Assembly (NCBI GenBank): GCA_033002965.1
Contig: JAURVB010000030.1
Location: 1 to 64,000, forward strand
Direction of reading: 5' to 3'
From: Piper betle
Taxonomy: Eukaryota; Streptophyta; Magnoliopsida; Piperales; Piperaceae
Length of the DNA: 64,000 bases
Made by a program: the position numbers and the translations under genes. The notes below the pieces were generated by a model. It was not told where the DNA came from. It searched no databases and worked only from the letters and a program-made list of their open reading frames with translations. Each line of letters begins with the position of its first letter. Within the stretch, counting starts at the first letter, position 1. This document shows, one piece after another, positions 38,501-47,175 of this stretch.

Positions 38501-39602
38501 CGGGGGTGAGTCTTATTTTATTTATCTATAAATAAGACCCCCACATTATTTGTATGATGTTTTCTACGGTTGAAGAGTTGAAAGTTTTTATATTCTCTCC
38601 TATATGGTAAGACTTTATGTGATTTAGATTTTGGAAAACTGATTTCTGTCCTAGTGATTGAAATCAAACCTACATGTAAAATAGCATTTAATAACTTCTG
38701 AAATCCTGTGTTGTTTTCCATTGGCATCAAGAGCCCGGTTTTGAATGTTCTTCATTAATATCCCGTTTTGCATGATTTCTGACATAAAATTAACGTCAAT
38801 TATTATTGATTGTATCAATATTAATCACAAATCATCCATATTACTTAAATATTTAATTAAAATTACAGTTTTGTGAACTGTTTTCTTAGATTTTGTATCA
38901 AATTAGATATTTAATCATGTTCCGGACACTAGTTCTGATTCAAAATTATTGTTTACATTGTTGAATAATAATTTTTTCAAGATCAGATTATGCATGATGA
39001 ATTTGTTTAAGCATGATTAATGGAAGGACGGATGTTTAGAAAATAATTTAATTCATGTATATCATGATCTCTTTTAAATATGATATAGTTACCATGTTAG
39101 ATAAATTATGATTTGTTAATTGTTAGATTAATCCTGATTGATTAAGAATTTGATAAACATGTGATCTAAGGATTATTCTATAGCAAATCTCATAACTTTA
39201 CACGGCAGATGACTTCCGAGTCCGGCAAGTTCCTCAACCCCAGGCAACTCTTCTTGGAGTCCGGCATTGATGCCGACCCACTCTCCCACTTCGGATCCGG
39301 CATCCGATTTCCAGGGCTACAATCGATTTTTGCGGGAGACAAATAAAAAAAAAGAACAACAAAGAGTAACAAGAATTGAAATTGAGATTTTAACCTCTCA
39401 ATTTGGCCGGAAAACAAGATAGGCCAGCACTTCCAAGGACCTTTCTTGACCTCATTGGCGACGAGCCAGTATGCCCGAGCCCGACCGGGACGGCTTCCTT
39501 CCTGCGAACAGATCCAAATAGGCGAATTGCACTCTCACCGGCAGTTGTCCATCGCCAACCTCGGACTCCAGTGCATGGTGGCCGAAGATGGAAACTCGCC
39601 AT
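16349..39602 (-). CDS. MnmG: Organellar MnmG/GidA (MTO1-type) tRNA uridine-5-carboxymethylaminomethyl modification enzyme, 13 exons
   Basis: Exons, 5' to 3' on the minus strand: 39395-39602, 37599-37750, 37269-37360, 36664-36777, 36028-36358, 35715-35894, 30224-30304, 29707-29925, 28595-28737, 27309-27475, 26963-27180, 26736-26828, 16349-16546. The total is 2,196 nt, 731 codons plus TGA; all introns are GT-AG and all phases agree. Seen: FAD-binding GGGHAG at residues 88-93, PCNPAVGG at 121-128, [11 protein letters not shown] at 349-359, [15 protein letters not shown] at 445-459, and a C-terminal [15 protein letters not shown]. Family knowledge: MnmG works with MnmE on U34 of organellar tRNAs. 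Both cysteines known to matter in E. coli (Cys47, Cys277) have counterparts here (122 and 353). The first 75 residues are rich in Arg and Ser and poor in acidic residues, fitting an organelle transit peptide; mitochondrion, plastid or both cannot be decided. The start is the first ATG in frame, after an in-frame TAG near 39,738. No frameshift or stop is seen, so the gene looks functional. Confidence 0.95.
17492..17545. repeat. (AT)n microsatellite
   Basis: Nearly pure AT/TA dinucleotide run immediately before the GC-rich block at 17,550. Confidence 0.95.
18290..19870 (+). pseudogene. FAR1/MULE-type transposase remnant
   Basis: Translated in shifting frames this reads [17 protein letters not shown] (near 18,374), [17 protein letters not shown] then [16 protein letters not shown] (18,555-18,670), then [17 protein letters not shown] and [25 protein letters not shown]-like zinc element follows, [20 protein letters not shown] (near 19,365). 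This order (MULE transposase core, then SWIM finger) is that of FAR1/FHY3-related and MuDR transposases. Multiple stops and frameshifts make it a pseudogene. It is antisense to the MnmG transcript, so it lies in the intron in opposite orientation. Domesticated FAR1 genes are intact, which this is not. Confidence 0.85.
20280..20692. repeat. 37-40 bp minisatellite rich in GACTCGAGTC
   Basis: About ten diverged copies of a unit reading roughly GAGTCAATTATTTATTAA then a segment like TTGACTCGAGTCGATACC. The cores are near-palindromic (GACTCGAGTC). It sits between the transposase remnant and the right GC-rich block in intron 12. Confidence 0.85.
20868..20928. repeat. (CA)n/(TACA)n microsatellite
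   Basis: Run of cacaca and catacaca repeats at the right edge of the candidate Mutator-like element. Confidence 0.9.
22400..23300. mobile_element. MITE-like inverted repeat (about 225-bp arms)
   Basis: The left arm (about 22,400-22,625) and the reverse complement of the right arm (about 23,070-23,300) share, in order, CTTAATATAAAC, TTGATGNATGGTCAAGA, TACCC-TTCATTAATTTT and CACTTAATATTAA-type blocks. The outer edges are TA-repeats. The middle (about 450 bp) is CT-rich and non-coding. Arm length fits a Mutator-type non-autonomous element; a target duplication cannot be separated from the TA runs. Confidence 0.65.
24060..24920. repeat. Degenerate AATCGGCCGATT palindrome-rich tract with inverted GAACATGTTCG hairpins
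   Basis: At 24,050-24,160 and 24,720-24,900 there are repeated forms of ATCGG(N)CGATT. Between them, at 24,180-24,310, the segment reading AAAACGAACATG and its complement, plus CTCGCCTCATGTACATCT and its complement, can fold. Both outer copies share GGGAGTTACTG. I do not recognise the source element. Confidence 0.5.
24968..26520. repeat. Pair of ~250-bp direct repeats flanking ~1 kb
   Basis: 24,968-25,235 and 26,262-26,510 match in order (AAGCCTAA, ACTTATTCTA, GTAAACTACTGAA, AAGACTTTATTT, CTTAGTTGCCTT, ATGATAGGTTT, GAGAGGGCT). This could be a decayed LTR pair or a local tandem duplication; no PBS or clean TG/CA ends were found. The interval holds no recognisable domain. Confidence 0.6.
26736..26828 (-). 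CDS. MnmG: MnmG exon 12
   Basis: Residues 636-666: [20 protein letters not shown] then [11 protein letters not shown]. Ends exactly before donor gtgtgt; the matching acceptor is about 10 kb away. Confidence 0.94.
26963..27180 (-). CDS. MnmG: MnmG exon 11
   Basis: Contains [20 protein letters not shown] and [19 protein letters not shown], the conserved IKYEGYI-type motif of the C-terminal domain. Donor gtaagt. Confidence 0.95.
27309..27475 (-). CDS. MnmG: MnmG exon 10
   Basis: Reads [20 protein letters not shown] then [20 protein letters not shown], the conserved MnmE-interacting C-terminal helical part. Begins with one base completing Ser, ends in phase 1 at donor gtttgt. Confidence 0.96.
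28595..28737 (-). CDS. MnmG: MnmG exon 9
   Basis: Reads [20 protein letters not shown] then [20 protein letters not shown] and EPYRMLT; ends in phase 2 at donor gtattg. Confidence 0.96.
29707..29925 (-). CDS. MnmG: MnmG exon 8 (signature 2)
   Basis: Residues 387-459. Starts [20 protein letters not shown], contains [20 protein letters not shown] and ends [18 protein letters not shown], the second MnmG signature. Phase 0 on both sides. Confidence 0.97.
30163..30206. repeat. (TA)n-(GA)n compound microsatellite
   Basis: Short TATATA run then a GAGAGA run just downstream of exon 7, close to its donor. Confidence 0.9.
30224..30304 (-). CDS. MnmG: MnmG exon 7
   Basis: Residues 360-386, 81 nt. Reads [19 protein letters not shown] then SVPELYVQ, continuing directly from SIEDK of exon 6. 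Phase 0 on both sides. Confidence 0.95.
30815..32602 (-). mobile_element. Non-autonomous LTR retrotransposon in intron 6, with target duplication
   Basis: Two LTRs, 30,815-31,193 (379 bp) and 32,216-32,602 (387 bp), match throughout. Minus orientation: each begins TGTTA(A/G)(A/G)TAGTATAATA in that sense. A PBS-like sequence complementary to initiator tRNA-Met (gctctaatacaa for gctctgatacca) is at 32,203-32,214, and a purine tract (complement of CCATCCCCCTT) abuts the other LTR at 31,194. The target duplication TTTTC is perfect (30,810-30,814 and 32,603-32,607). The 1-kb interior has only a short acidic frame ([19 protein letters not shown]) on the minus strand, reminiscent of acidic linkers in gypsy polyproteins but too short to assign. 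It needs an autonomous partner. Confidence 0.88.
33931..34395. repeat. Two-copy ~232-bp tandem duplication
   Basis: Copies at about 33,931-34,162 and 34,163-34,395 begin with TTGATCTTGTGAGGCTTAGC and share GGCCTTGGAGGAGGT and AAGAGGGGCTGGTTGGTGCT. Adjacent head-to-tail, diverged by small indels. Confidence 0.85.
35715..35894 (-). CDS. MnmG: MnmG exon 6 (signature 1, active-site Cys)
   Basis: Residues 300-359. Starts [20 protein letters not shown] and ends [11 protein letters not shown], the first MnmG signature; Cys353 matches E. coli Cys277. Flanked downstream by the 5.4-kb intron 6. Confidence 0.97.
36028..36358 (-). CDS. MnmG: MnmG exon 5
   Basis: The longest exon. Contains [16 protein letters not shown], the [16 protein letters not shown] strand-turn, the [15 protein letters not shown] loop and [15 protein letters not shown], all strongly conserved in the family. 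Ends LEPQHGDDE in phase 0, donor gtacag. Confidence 0.97.
36664..36777 (-). CDS. MnmG: MnmG exon 4
   Basis: Reads [20 protein letters not shown] then [17 protein letters not shown], typical of the MnmG region before the insertion domain. Acceptor ctgcag, donor gtaagt, ends in phase 2. Confidence 0.95.
37269..37360 (-). CDS. MnmG: MnmG exon 3
   Basis: Residues 121-150 plus two bases. Begins [20 protein letters not shown]; the Cys matches E. coli Cys47. The codon split across the next junction (AG+C) reads Ser where I expect Arg in most plant homologues (DRCYLQ). Confidence 0.95.
37599..37750 (-). CDS. MnmG: MnmG exon 2 (FAD-binding Rossmann motif)
   Basis: Residues 70-120. Reads [19 protein letters not shown] then [18 protein letters not shown], the N-terminal dinucleotide-binding beta-alpha-beta of MnmG. 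Acceptor is tgacag, donor gtttaa; it ends in phase 0. Confidence 0.96.
37878..38370. repeat. Foldback plus two-copy direct repeat in intron 1
   Basis: GGTTCAGCC...TTGGGATGTTAAATCATGAC...CACTTCTAAAAT...AACACATGT (37,888-37,965) reappears as its complement at 38,010-38,085, a foldback of about 190 bp. The segment containing AATTGCAAGCTTGTGCATTTTC occurs twice (38,150 and 38,338) with similar upstream DNA, so a unit of about 185 bp is also directly repeated. Confidence 0.75.
38378..38735 (+). mobile_element. Copia-like LTR plus primer-binding site (truncated element)
   Basis: Starts TGTTGGACG, has a TATA-like CTATAAATAAGA near 38,525 and ends GTTTTCCA, followed at once by TTGGCATCAAGAGCCCGG, a degenerate initiator tRNA-Met primer site (TTGGTATCAGAGC). 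About 343 bp of LTR. No second LTR or coding region follows, so it is a 5' fragment, in opposite orientation to the gene. Confidence 0.65.
39395..39602 (-). CDS. MnmG: MnmG exon 1 (transit peptide)
   Basis: Starts [10 protein letters not shown] and ends FPAKLR plus one base (phase 1) before donor gttaaa. It is markedly GC-rich compared with the other exons. The single leftover G joins GT of exon 2 to make Gly70. Of all exon calls this is the least supported by homology, because transit peptides are not conserved; it rests on the phase match, the ATG and the upstream in-frame stop. Confidence 0.75.
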
Positions 39603-40150
39603 ACAGAATGTCGCCGGCCTTTCGCCGCCGACGGTCACTTGGCCGAAACCTATTCTTCTGATGATTGCTTTTCGTTGCAGCTGTCGAGCGCTTGCTAGAG
39701 CTGGACAACTCAGCCTCGCCGGAGTCCCATCCAAACCCTAATTTTTTGATTTGGGGCAAATGGGAGGAGGAAATCCGTTTCCGCCCCCGAGTTTATTAAT
39801 GGTCCACGGACCCTTACCATACCACTTAAGAACTTGTCCAAAACGGGCTGTCCAATTTTCTATTGGCCGTGGCCGTTTCTAATGCATGACTTGGTTACTG
39901 CTTTTTTCTTTTGGACCGTGCCGTTTCTAATGCATGACCTGTTTACTGCTTTTTTATTTAGGACTGTGACCGTTTATAATGCATGACTTTTTTACTGCTT
40001 GAAATTGTTTCAGCCGAGTCCGTCTAGATGATTGCCCTCTGATCAGTTGGCTTATTAAAGTCTGTGAGACTTGTTTCTTACCGCCCGACCATGTAGATTC
40101 CTACTGATTCGGACTGTTATGCCAGTTCTTCGGCCCAAATTCCGCGATGA
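39603..40150 (-). promoter_or_regulatory. MnmG 5' UTR / promoter region with a triplicated ~50-bp unit
   Basis: Upstream of the ATG, with an in-frame stop near 39,738. At about 39,866-40,000 a unit of ~50 bp is repeated three times, each with CCGTTTCTAATGCATGAC (last copy CCGTTTATAATGCATGAC) followed by a TTACTGCTTTTTT-type run. TGCATGA resembles the plant RY element, but no function is shown. No certain TATA box was assigned. Confidence 0.5.
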
Positions 40151-41049
40151 TGTTGTCAGACCAATATCTTTTAAGTTTTTTATATTAATATGTAAAATAG
40201 AAGATTTTTAATACTAAGCATCACCGAATTATTCTATAATATTACCTTTATATTTTTTATATTATAATAAAATAAAAATTTGTTTCAAATCTTTTAATAT
40301 TTTTTATTATAATTAAAAAAAATTTTGCCATGTATAATCTCACGTGACATTTAATTATTTTATAATAATATTTTTTATTTGTTATTGATAAAAATTTTAT
40401 TTTTTATTGTAATTAAGATTTATTTTAAATTATTTAATACTTTTTATTATAATTAGATTTTATTTTTTCACGTGTCAGCTAATTATTTTATAATATTATT
40501 TTTTTATTTTCTATTACTTAAAATATTATTTTTCTATTATAATAAAGATTTATTTTGAATCATTTAATGCTTTTTTATTATAATTAGGATATTTAATCAT
40601 TTATATTATAATTAAGTTTTATTTTGAATCTTTTACTCACACATTGTGTCGGTTAGCAACAAATTTTTAGTATGCTATAATCTACATCTTTTATACAAAT
40701 ATATAAAACAGAGGCTTTTAATATGGTGTTGCCACATGTCTTTTAAACATTTTATAATATTTTCCATTTATTTTATATTTACAAAAGTTTTAGATTAATT
40801 AAGATTTGTCACATGTCTTTTAATTATTTTATAATTTTTTTTATTTCTTATATTAACACATAAAATAGAGGACTGTTAATATGGTATTGTCACGTGTCTT
40901 TTAAATATTTTACAATATTATCCGTTATTTTTCATATTTATAAAAGTTTTACTTTAATTAGGATTTGTCACATAGCTTTTAATTATTTTATAATATTATT
41001 TTTGTATTAGGATATAAAAGTTTTACTTTAATTTCTTATATACTAATAA
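40150..41049. repeat. AT-rich diverged tandem repeats
   Basis: Repeated variants of CACGTGTC or CACATGTC, then TTTTAATTATTTTATAAT and AAAAGTTTTA-type blocks, at a spacing of roughly 120-150 bp. Non-coding. No target duplication or terminal repeat recognised. Confidence 0.6.
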
Positions 41050-41409
41050 TGTAAAACCTGGGTCGTCCGCCCAAGGGTTTTATTGTCAGTTTGGTTGTTA
41101 CTCGAATCGGGTTTGTAAGGTCCGACCCTTCTTACAGTGGTTCGTTTATGGTATGGTGTATGTTTAACCGGCCTTAACCTCCTTCGGTGCTAGGTACGGC
41201 TATTTGGATGCTACACGGCTGGATTTTCGTGTTTATTTTATTCGAATCGTATATAGTTAGATACTAGGATTGTGTTCCTTGCGTGTCTTTTGTGTGCTTG
41301 TCATATGTTTGATAACCCTTTTAAATTGTCCTAACCTATTTGAAACCTAAAATGCAATTCTTGATGTGGGTCTGATCGCTTAACAGTTTTGAGCTAACCC
41401 AACTCTTAC
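41050..41409 (+). mobile_element. Family-B LTR start fragment, plus orientation
   Basis: Starts TGTAAAACCTGGGTCGTCCG and matches the complement of 43,380-43,718, so it is the first ~340 bp of a B LTR. It faces the full-length B LTR beginning at about 41,410. Confidence 0.7.
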
Positions 41410-43718
41410 CGTGACGCGCCAAATCCGGTTCACACTCACGAATCGAACTGGCATGTCACGAGTCCCGGTCAGGTCGGCTAACCCAATTCTAACTCATGCA
41501 GATCTACTCTCGACGTCTTAAAATGAAGATATAAATCGCTATGCATGGATGAATGCACAAAACCCTAACATGTCATTATATGAATGACATGAAAACTAAT
41601 TTATACACTAACAACTATTGCAATTAAATTAATAAAAATTCCAAAAATAAAACGGATAGAGCCTCCCTAGAAGTGCAATTAGGAGCCACCCTATCAAATC
41701 AACAAATACAAATATATATATATATATATATATATACTAGATATTTTCATTCACACATAATTTAATCTACTGTATCAATTACTGTGAATCTTGGGTCTCG
41801 ACCCACCTGTGTATCATCATGTTTTGCATTTCAAAATATCATTCTCAATATAATAACATCATAAACAAAATATTAAACATTCTAGTATCTGACATGTGTG
41901 TGTAAGAGACATCATTGCTCCTCCGTCTAGACTAGCACATCTAACTCAAACACAAAGTTCTTAGGATCCTTCAGGAATGGAACAACATGCTTACTAATCC
42001 AGAGCCCGCTTTCACTAACACGTGCACCCGCTCATGGTACGTGCGAGTCGATTTTCTCATCTCTTGTCTCACTCAAAAATGAAACAATTATGTATATAGT
42101 CCTGGGAAGGGATTTATATATTAGGCCCAAAAGTAACTTGTGATGGATCTCTGTTGAAAACATACTCAAGGGATCTCATCCTCGATGGTTATTAATTTGG
42201 AAAACTGGATGATTAAATGGCTCGGGTTAAGTGGGATCCGATAAAATACCACTTAACCATGTGCAAGTAATAAAATAGACATACAATAGAATAGAACCTA
42301 AAACAGGGAATGAGTCCTAAATGGACTTGGTAAAAGCTATGAGCGTGTTCTCGTGCCTAGGCGATGAGCTCATACTTCATACCAACACAACAAGACTAAA
42401 TACTAACACCGAGTATAATGCATGAATGCTACACACCTCATCAATCCATACAAAGACAACTTCTATTTACATGCATTTAAATTTAAACACTAATTCACTA
42501 TTATCATCTGTTAACATACATTTAAATTTAAACCAACATCTATTTACAATTGCACCATTTGCATCACAATAAGTTCATTAAACAATTCATTATCAAATAA
42601 CATCGGATAAAATTCTATACCTGATCGTGCGAGCACATGGTGACAGGTCGTGATGGCCAAGCAGTGGTCGAAGCAAGGTGACAGCACTAGAGGCGGGCTG
42701 GTGGAGTTGGTGCCCTCGCGGCCAGGTTACCACGGCTGACGGCTGCTGTCCTACGGAAAATTCTGCACGACTGTGGCAAGAAGGCATCAGTAAAAAGGGG
42801 GCTGCTAGGTGGAGTGGTTGGCTAGGCAAGGAAGGCCCAAGCAACGTGTGGTAGGAAGGAGTTGATGATGGAAATAAATCGCCAAGGCGATCGGCGGCGG
42901 TGGCGCTAGTCAGCTGGCATCAATAAAGGTGGTCGGCTAGGGCAAAGGGTACCAAGAGAGGGGTTTTCGATTGGGGAGGGGATTGGTGCAATTGAGGTCA
43001 TCTAGGGCACGAGGAGGGGATGAGGAGGACGATCGTGGTGCACGACAACCTACGACGGCACCGATCGCCAGCGGCAGTAACTTGCAGCAGCGACTTTGTT
43101 TCCAAAGTTGCCATGCATGGGGTGGATGGGGTGGATTTTATAGAAAAATGGTAGTTGGTTTGGTGATGTCATAGATATGGGTATCATACCTATAGAGGTA
43201 TGGGTTGGCTTGGTGATGTCGATAGAGGTATGGGTTTCATACCTATAGAGATATGGGTGTCATTTCTATAGAGGTATGGGTGTCATACGTATAGATGTAT
43301 GAGTTGGGTTAGCTAAAGAGGTATGGGCAGCTAAAGAGGTATGGGTTGGATAATCTCAAAACCCAAAAACTTAAGTTTTTACCCTAAAGCGATCAGGTCC
43401 ACCTCAGGAATTGCACTGCAGGCCCTAAAAGGGGTTAGGACATTCGAAAGGTTATCAAACACACGGCAAGCACACAAAAGACACCTGCAGTACATGGTCC
43501 TAACATCTAACTATATACGATTAGATTTGACCAAACATTAAAAAGCCAGGCGTGCAGCATCCAAATAGGCGTACCAAATGCCGACGGAGGCTAAGTCCGG
43601 GCAAGTTACAACATATCATTTATGAACCATGGCAAGAAGGTCTGGACCCTACTAACCCGATTCAGGTAATAATCGAACTGATAGTAAAAACCCTCGAGCG
43701 GATAACCAAGGTTTTACA
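41410..43718 (-). mobile_element. Family-B LTR copy B1, about 2.3 kb, near full length
   Basis: 3' end at the left (TGACGCGCCAAATCCGG, complement of GGATTTGGCGCGTCA) and 5' start at 43,718 (TGTAAAACC in sense). Contains CCTAGGCGATGAGCTC near 42,357, a GC-rich block at 42.6-43.1 kb and a run of AGAGGTATGGGT repeats at 43,170-43,350. Followed by the purine-tract complement ACCTTCCCCACTTAG, so it is the 3' LTR of the gag element to its right. Confidence 0.75.
43170..43350. repeat. Short (T)AGAGGTATGGGTGTCATACCTA repeats
   Basis: About six copies at irregular 20-35 bp spacing of AGAGGTATGGG, some followed by TCATACCTA, which complements part of it and can fold into small hairpins. Confidence 0.75.
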
Positions 43719-45885
43719 ACCTTCCCCACTTAGCAAAATTCCACCTCGGAATTTCCTAAAGAGTTACACGTGCATAAAGATGCTACAACACACAACATAA
43801 AACATACAATAGCACTCTACAAAAACACGGAAGTGTGCTAATACTTCGAGTCGTCGTCCTTCGTAGGGGCGTGTCTGGGGAAACGTTGCCGCATCTCATC
43901 CTCACGCTCTCAAGTGGCCTCCTCAACACCCATAGTATGCATCCTACCCTAGTGCTATGGCCTGCCACCTTGTGTTTGCCTCTCATCCTGTGCCACATCC
44001 GATGTCACTGTCTATCCAATTTCCAAGGCAGCTAGGCTAGCCTGCCTCTATTGACCATGACCTCGACCCCTTTGGCCCTGTCCGGCCTCTCTGGCCTTGG
44101 TGGCCATGCACCCATTGCTACTGGTCGTGTCTTCCCCGCTACCCTTGAGGCTGGGCTAGTGGTGCAGTGAGAAGTGGCCACAATGGTGGTGCAGGCAGTC
44201 CTTGCTGTTGCTGCTGCTGGGGCTAGTACTGCTAACACAGCTACCTTAGGCACTCAATTGCATGGTGCCCCATGTCCCTGCACACAAAGCATGCACCGGT
44301 GGTTCTCCTGCAGACATCCTGATGGCGTCCTGGCACTCAGGACAGACAAGGTACTCCTGGAAGTCACCTCTATACCCTTGGAAGGTTTGCGTCTGCTAGG
44401 GGAACCTCTTCACATACTCCCCTCAATTGCGTACACGGTCACTCCACCACCTGTCCTCTGTCTTTGCGGCTGCGGGCCTTGCTGATCTTGTGCTTTATTC
44501 TTCCCCTTATTGCCAGACGATTCGGTGTCCTTGGCCTGATGGTGTCAGTCATGGGCATGCTCACACTCTAGTGCCGTCATGATGGCCTCTGCAAGAGTTG
44601 CAGAAGAAAATGTTGCCACAACCGCTCACAAACTGATGTGCAATCCCGATACAAACTGGGCAGCCCTCTCCTTCTGTGATAAGAAGCTACCCGGGACAAA
44701 CCTCTCTAGCATCAAGAACTTGGACTAGTACTCCGCTATGGACATACCCTCCTGTTGCCTTAGACATGAACTCCATCTTCCTTTTTGCCCTGATAGTGGC
44801 AAAGAAGTATTAGGAGTAGAAGACCTCCCTAAACTCATCCCATGTAATATGCTAGAGGGCCCTGCCCTCCAGGATGGCTGTGTGGGCAGAGTCCCACCAA
44901 AGTCTGCCCATGCTCTACATAGCCCTAGTGGCTATGCGCACCTAGCTTAGGAGGACACCCCAAGTGTACCAACACTGATCTAGACACATCAATCCACTCT
45001 AGCGCGACCTCAGGATTTATGCTCCTGTAGAATACATATCCCCCATTCTTAAGGAAGCGCTCAACATCCCAACGCTCTCTGATGTGATGGGGATGCTCAG
45101 GGCCCCGACTGCCTGAGCCCTCTCCAACAACAAAACAACGGGTTCTAGCCGTCTCTGCCTGACTGCTAGTCTGTCTAGGGAGCGAAACTCCCACTAGCAT
45201 TCCCGGGGCTGGGATCTCATATAGCCCTATAGCCGGTTGCATAGCTAGAATATGGGGATAATAAACTAGCGGCGGTGGTGGTGGTGGTAGTCACTCCGGC
45301 TCAAAGGCCTTAGCAGGTGTCTCTTCACTTATTGGCCTCTTCTCCTGTCTGGCCACGACCATGGCCATCTCTCGGATTGTATCCAACAGCTGGGTAATCT
45401 CCTCACGGGACCGTTGCTGGTCCTCCATCGCTCTCATCTGCTCTGCCCTCAAGGCCTGTTACTCCTCTGGCAGAATCCTAATCAACTATGTCTGAAGATC
45501 CGCCATCGGCTCTTGCACGAGCGATGGGGATCGCCTATTAGGGGAGGGCCTATGGCGTAGCGGCGGCCTACCTCGGCATCCTGCGCAGACTATATAATCA
45601 CTAATACTAATGACAAACTAATTGCAAAGACAGCTTGCAAACTGCCGCACACAAACTAACCGCTAGAAACACCAAAAAGGAGGATAGCAAAAACACACAC
45701 AAAGACATATGTGCCAGCTAGGCTATGGATCGGCACAGGGTGGCCGTCTTTAAATAGAACAACCACATACAACATACCGGCACACAATATATCATGCATG
45801 CATATCATACCACACGTGCCTACAACACACTCATCCCGATAGTGTGCCGCCTTAATAGTCCAAGAGGCTGGCTCTGATATGAAGT
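43719..45885 (-). mobile_element. Internal region of a gypsy-type element (gag only)
   Basis: From the polypurine side at 43,719 to a PBS-like complement gctctgatatga at 45,871-45,882. It is 2.17 kb, with only degraded gag on the minus strand and no RT, RNase H or integrase motif. Confidence 0.75.
44250..45242 (-). pseudogene. Degraded Gag
   Basis: A 105-codon frame (44,925-45,242) contains RERWDVERFLKNGGYVFYRS and INPEVALEWIDVSR, like the start of a plant gypsy Gag core. Further along the same strand, past stops and frameshifts, ACFVCRDMGHHAIECL (near 44,290) is a CCHC zinc knuckle. The 43.8-44.25 kb part is Gln/Pro-rich in one frame. Non-functional. Confidence 0.75.
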
Positions 45886-46166
45886 TGTACACCCAATTCG
45901 GCCCGAAGTGACGGACTGACTCGTGATATTATAATTTGAAAGCTACTTGTTAGGCTATCGCATATAGAATTTACGTAAGCAGATCTCAACCCTCTGTGGA
46001 GGCTTAAGACAGACACTAGGTTTTGTTTTCATAGATTGTGTGCAAAGTTCATACTACAAAGATAAAGTTTAGACTTAAAGGATTTCTATATGAACACCCT
46101 TAGTCGTAACAGAGGTAAAACCACTCCTACAACTCTGAGCGGTGAGTTTAAAAATCTGATGGTCAC
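45886..46166 (-). other. LTR-edge fragment of unknown family
   Basis: Begins TGTACACCCAATTCGG right after the PBS complement, where the 5' LTR should begin, but does not resemble the family-B end. It stops where a family-A LTR starts (46,167). Confidence 0.45.
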
Positions 46167-47175
46167 TGTAACGACCCGCCCGAACCGAACCGGGTGTTTG
46201 TTCAAAATATAGTTAATTTAAATGTAGCATTCCAGAACATGAATTTAAATACAGCAAATAAGTCTCGCAACATATAATATAAATCATAACAATAAATTAT
46301 GTTCTCTAAAATATAAAATAACTGTCCCACAGTCTCGGACCATTTCCCATAGCCACATTTATAACACAAGAGAATAATAAGGAAGTCCAATTTTTATTAT
46401 CGATTCACCATACCTAGGTTGGTAAAAGAACCACCAACCACACTTCTATTCTTCAGTCCAATGCTGCTCACCTGCGGAGGCAATTCTGCATTAGTGATAA
46501 AACCACTAAGCCGCATAATTAAATGAAACAAGTCAATATAATCCCTATTATCATTTCACTCGTTTTTATTATTATTATTATACAAGTCTTTAGTAATTAT
46601 CTCTCAGTTCATTCAGAGATAAGAAATTGTCTCCCAGCTCATTCTGAGATTAGGTGGTCTCCCAATTCATTTTGAGATTAGTCATGGTCTCCCAGTTCAT
46701 TCTGAGATTAGAAATTGTCTCCCAGCTCATTCTGAGATTAGCTGGTCTCCCAATTCATTCTGAGATTAGTCATGGTCTCCTAGTTCATTCTGAGATTAGA
46801 AATTGTCTCCTAGCTCATTATGAGATTAGGTGGTCTCCCAATTCATTTTGAGATTAGTCATGGTCTCCCAATTCATTCTGAGATTAGAAATTGTCTCCCA
46901 GCTCATTCTGAGATTAGTGCCGACAAGGCTACCGGTTTGGGAAAATACAACATTTCATATAGTTATACCAGTTTGGGGAAATACAACATGTTATATAATT
47001 ATACTAGTTTGGGAAAATACAACATTTCAAATAATTATATGGACACACATAGTAATTTTAAAGGCGCGGCCCCGTGTCGGACTGAGTCAATTCCTTGACC
47101 CTGATTGCGTTTCAGCGCATGGTGGTCGAATATGGGCTCAGGCCGACCAGGGCTGCCAACAAGGGAAAGTACAAC
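46167..47175 (-). mobile_element. Family-A LTR copy A5, 3' half
   Basis: Begins TGTAACGACCCGCCCGAACC, then CACAGTCTCGGACCATTTCC, GCGGAGGCAATTCTGCATTA, the minisatellite, three 38-bp repeats (TTTGGGAAAATACAACATTT) and GTGTCGGACTGAGTCAATTC. Cut at 47,175 by a family-B LTR. Confidence 0.75.
46595..46917 (-). repeat. Minisatellite array, 28-30 bp units in 88-bp triplets
   Basis: About 11 units of TCTCCCAGCTCATTCTGAGA with AAATTG, TCATGG and GGTGG linkers; same family and slot as the three arrays in the left flank. Confidence 0.9.

Larger units (their letters stand above)
37751..39394 (-). other. MnmG intron 1, 1.64 kb
   Basis: Contains a foldback, a two-copy direct repeat and a copia-like LTR with its primer site. 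The 39.1-39.4 kb end is ordinary intron/exon-edge DNA. Confidence 0.8.

Noticed and set aside
39390..39734. Longer MnmG N-terminus starting at 39,734
   Set aside because: That frame begins with TTG, not ATG, and an in-frame TAG lies just upstream; the first ATG is at 39,602.
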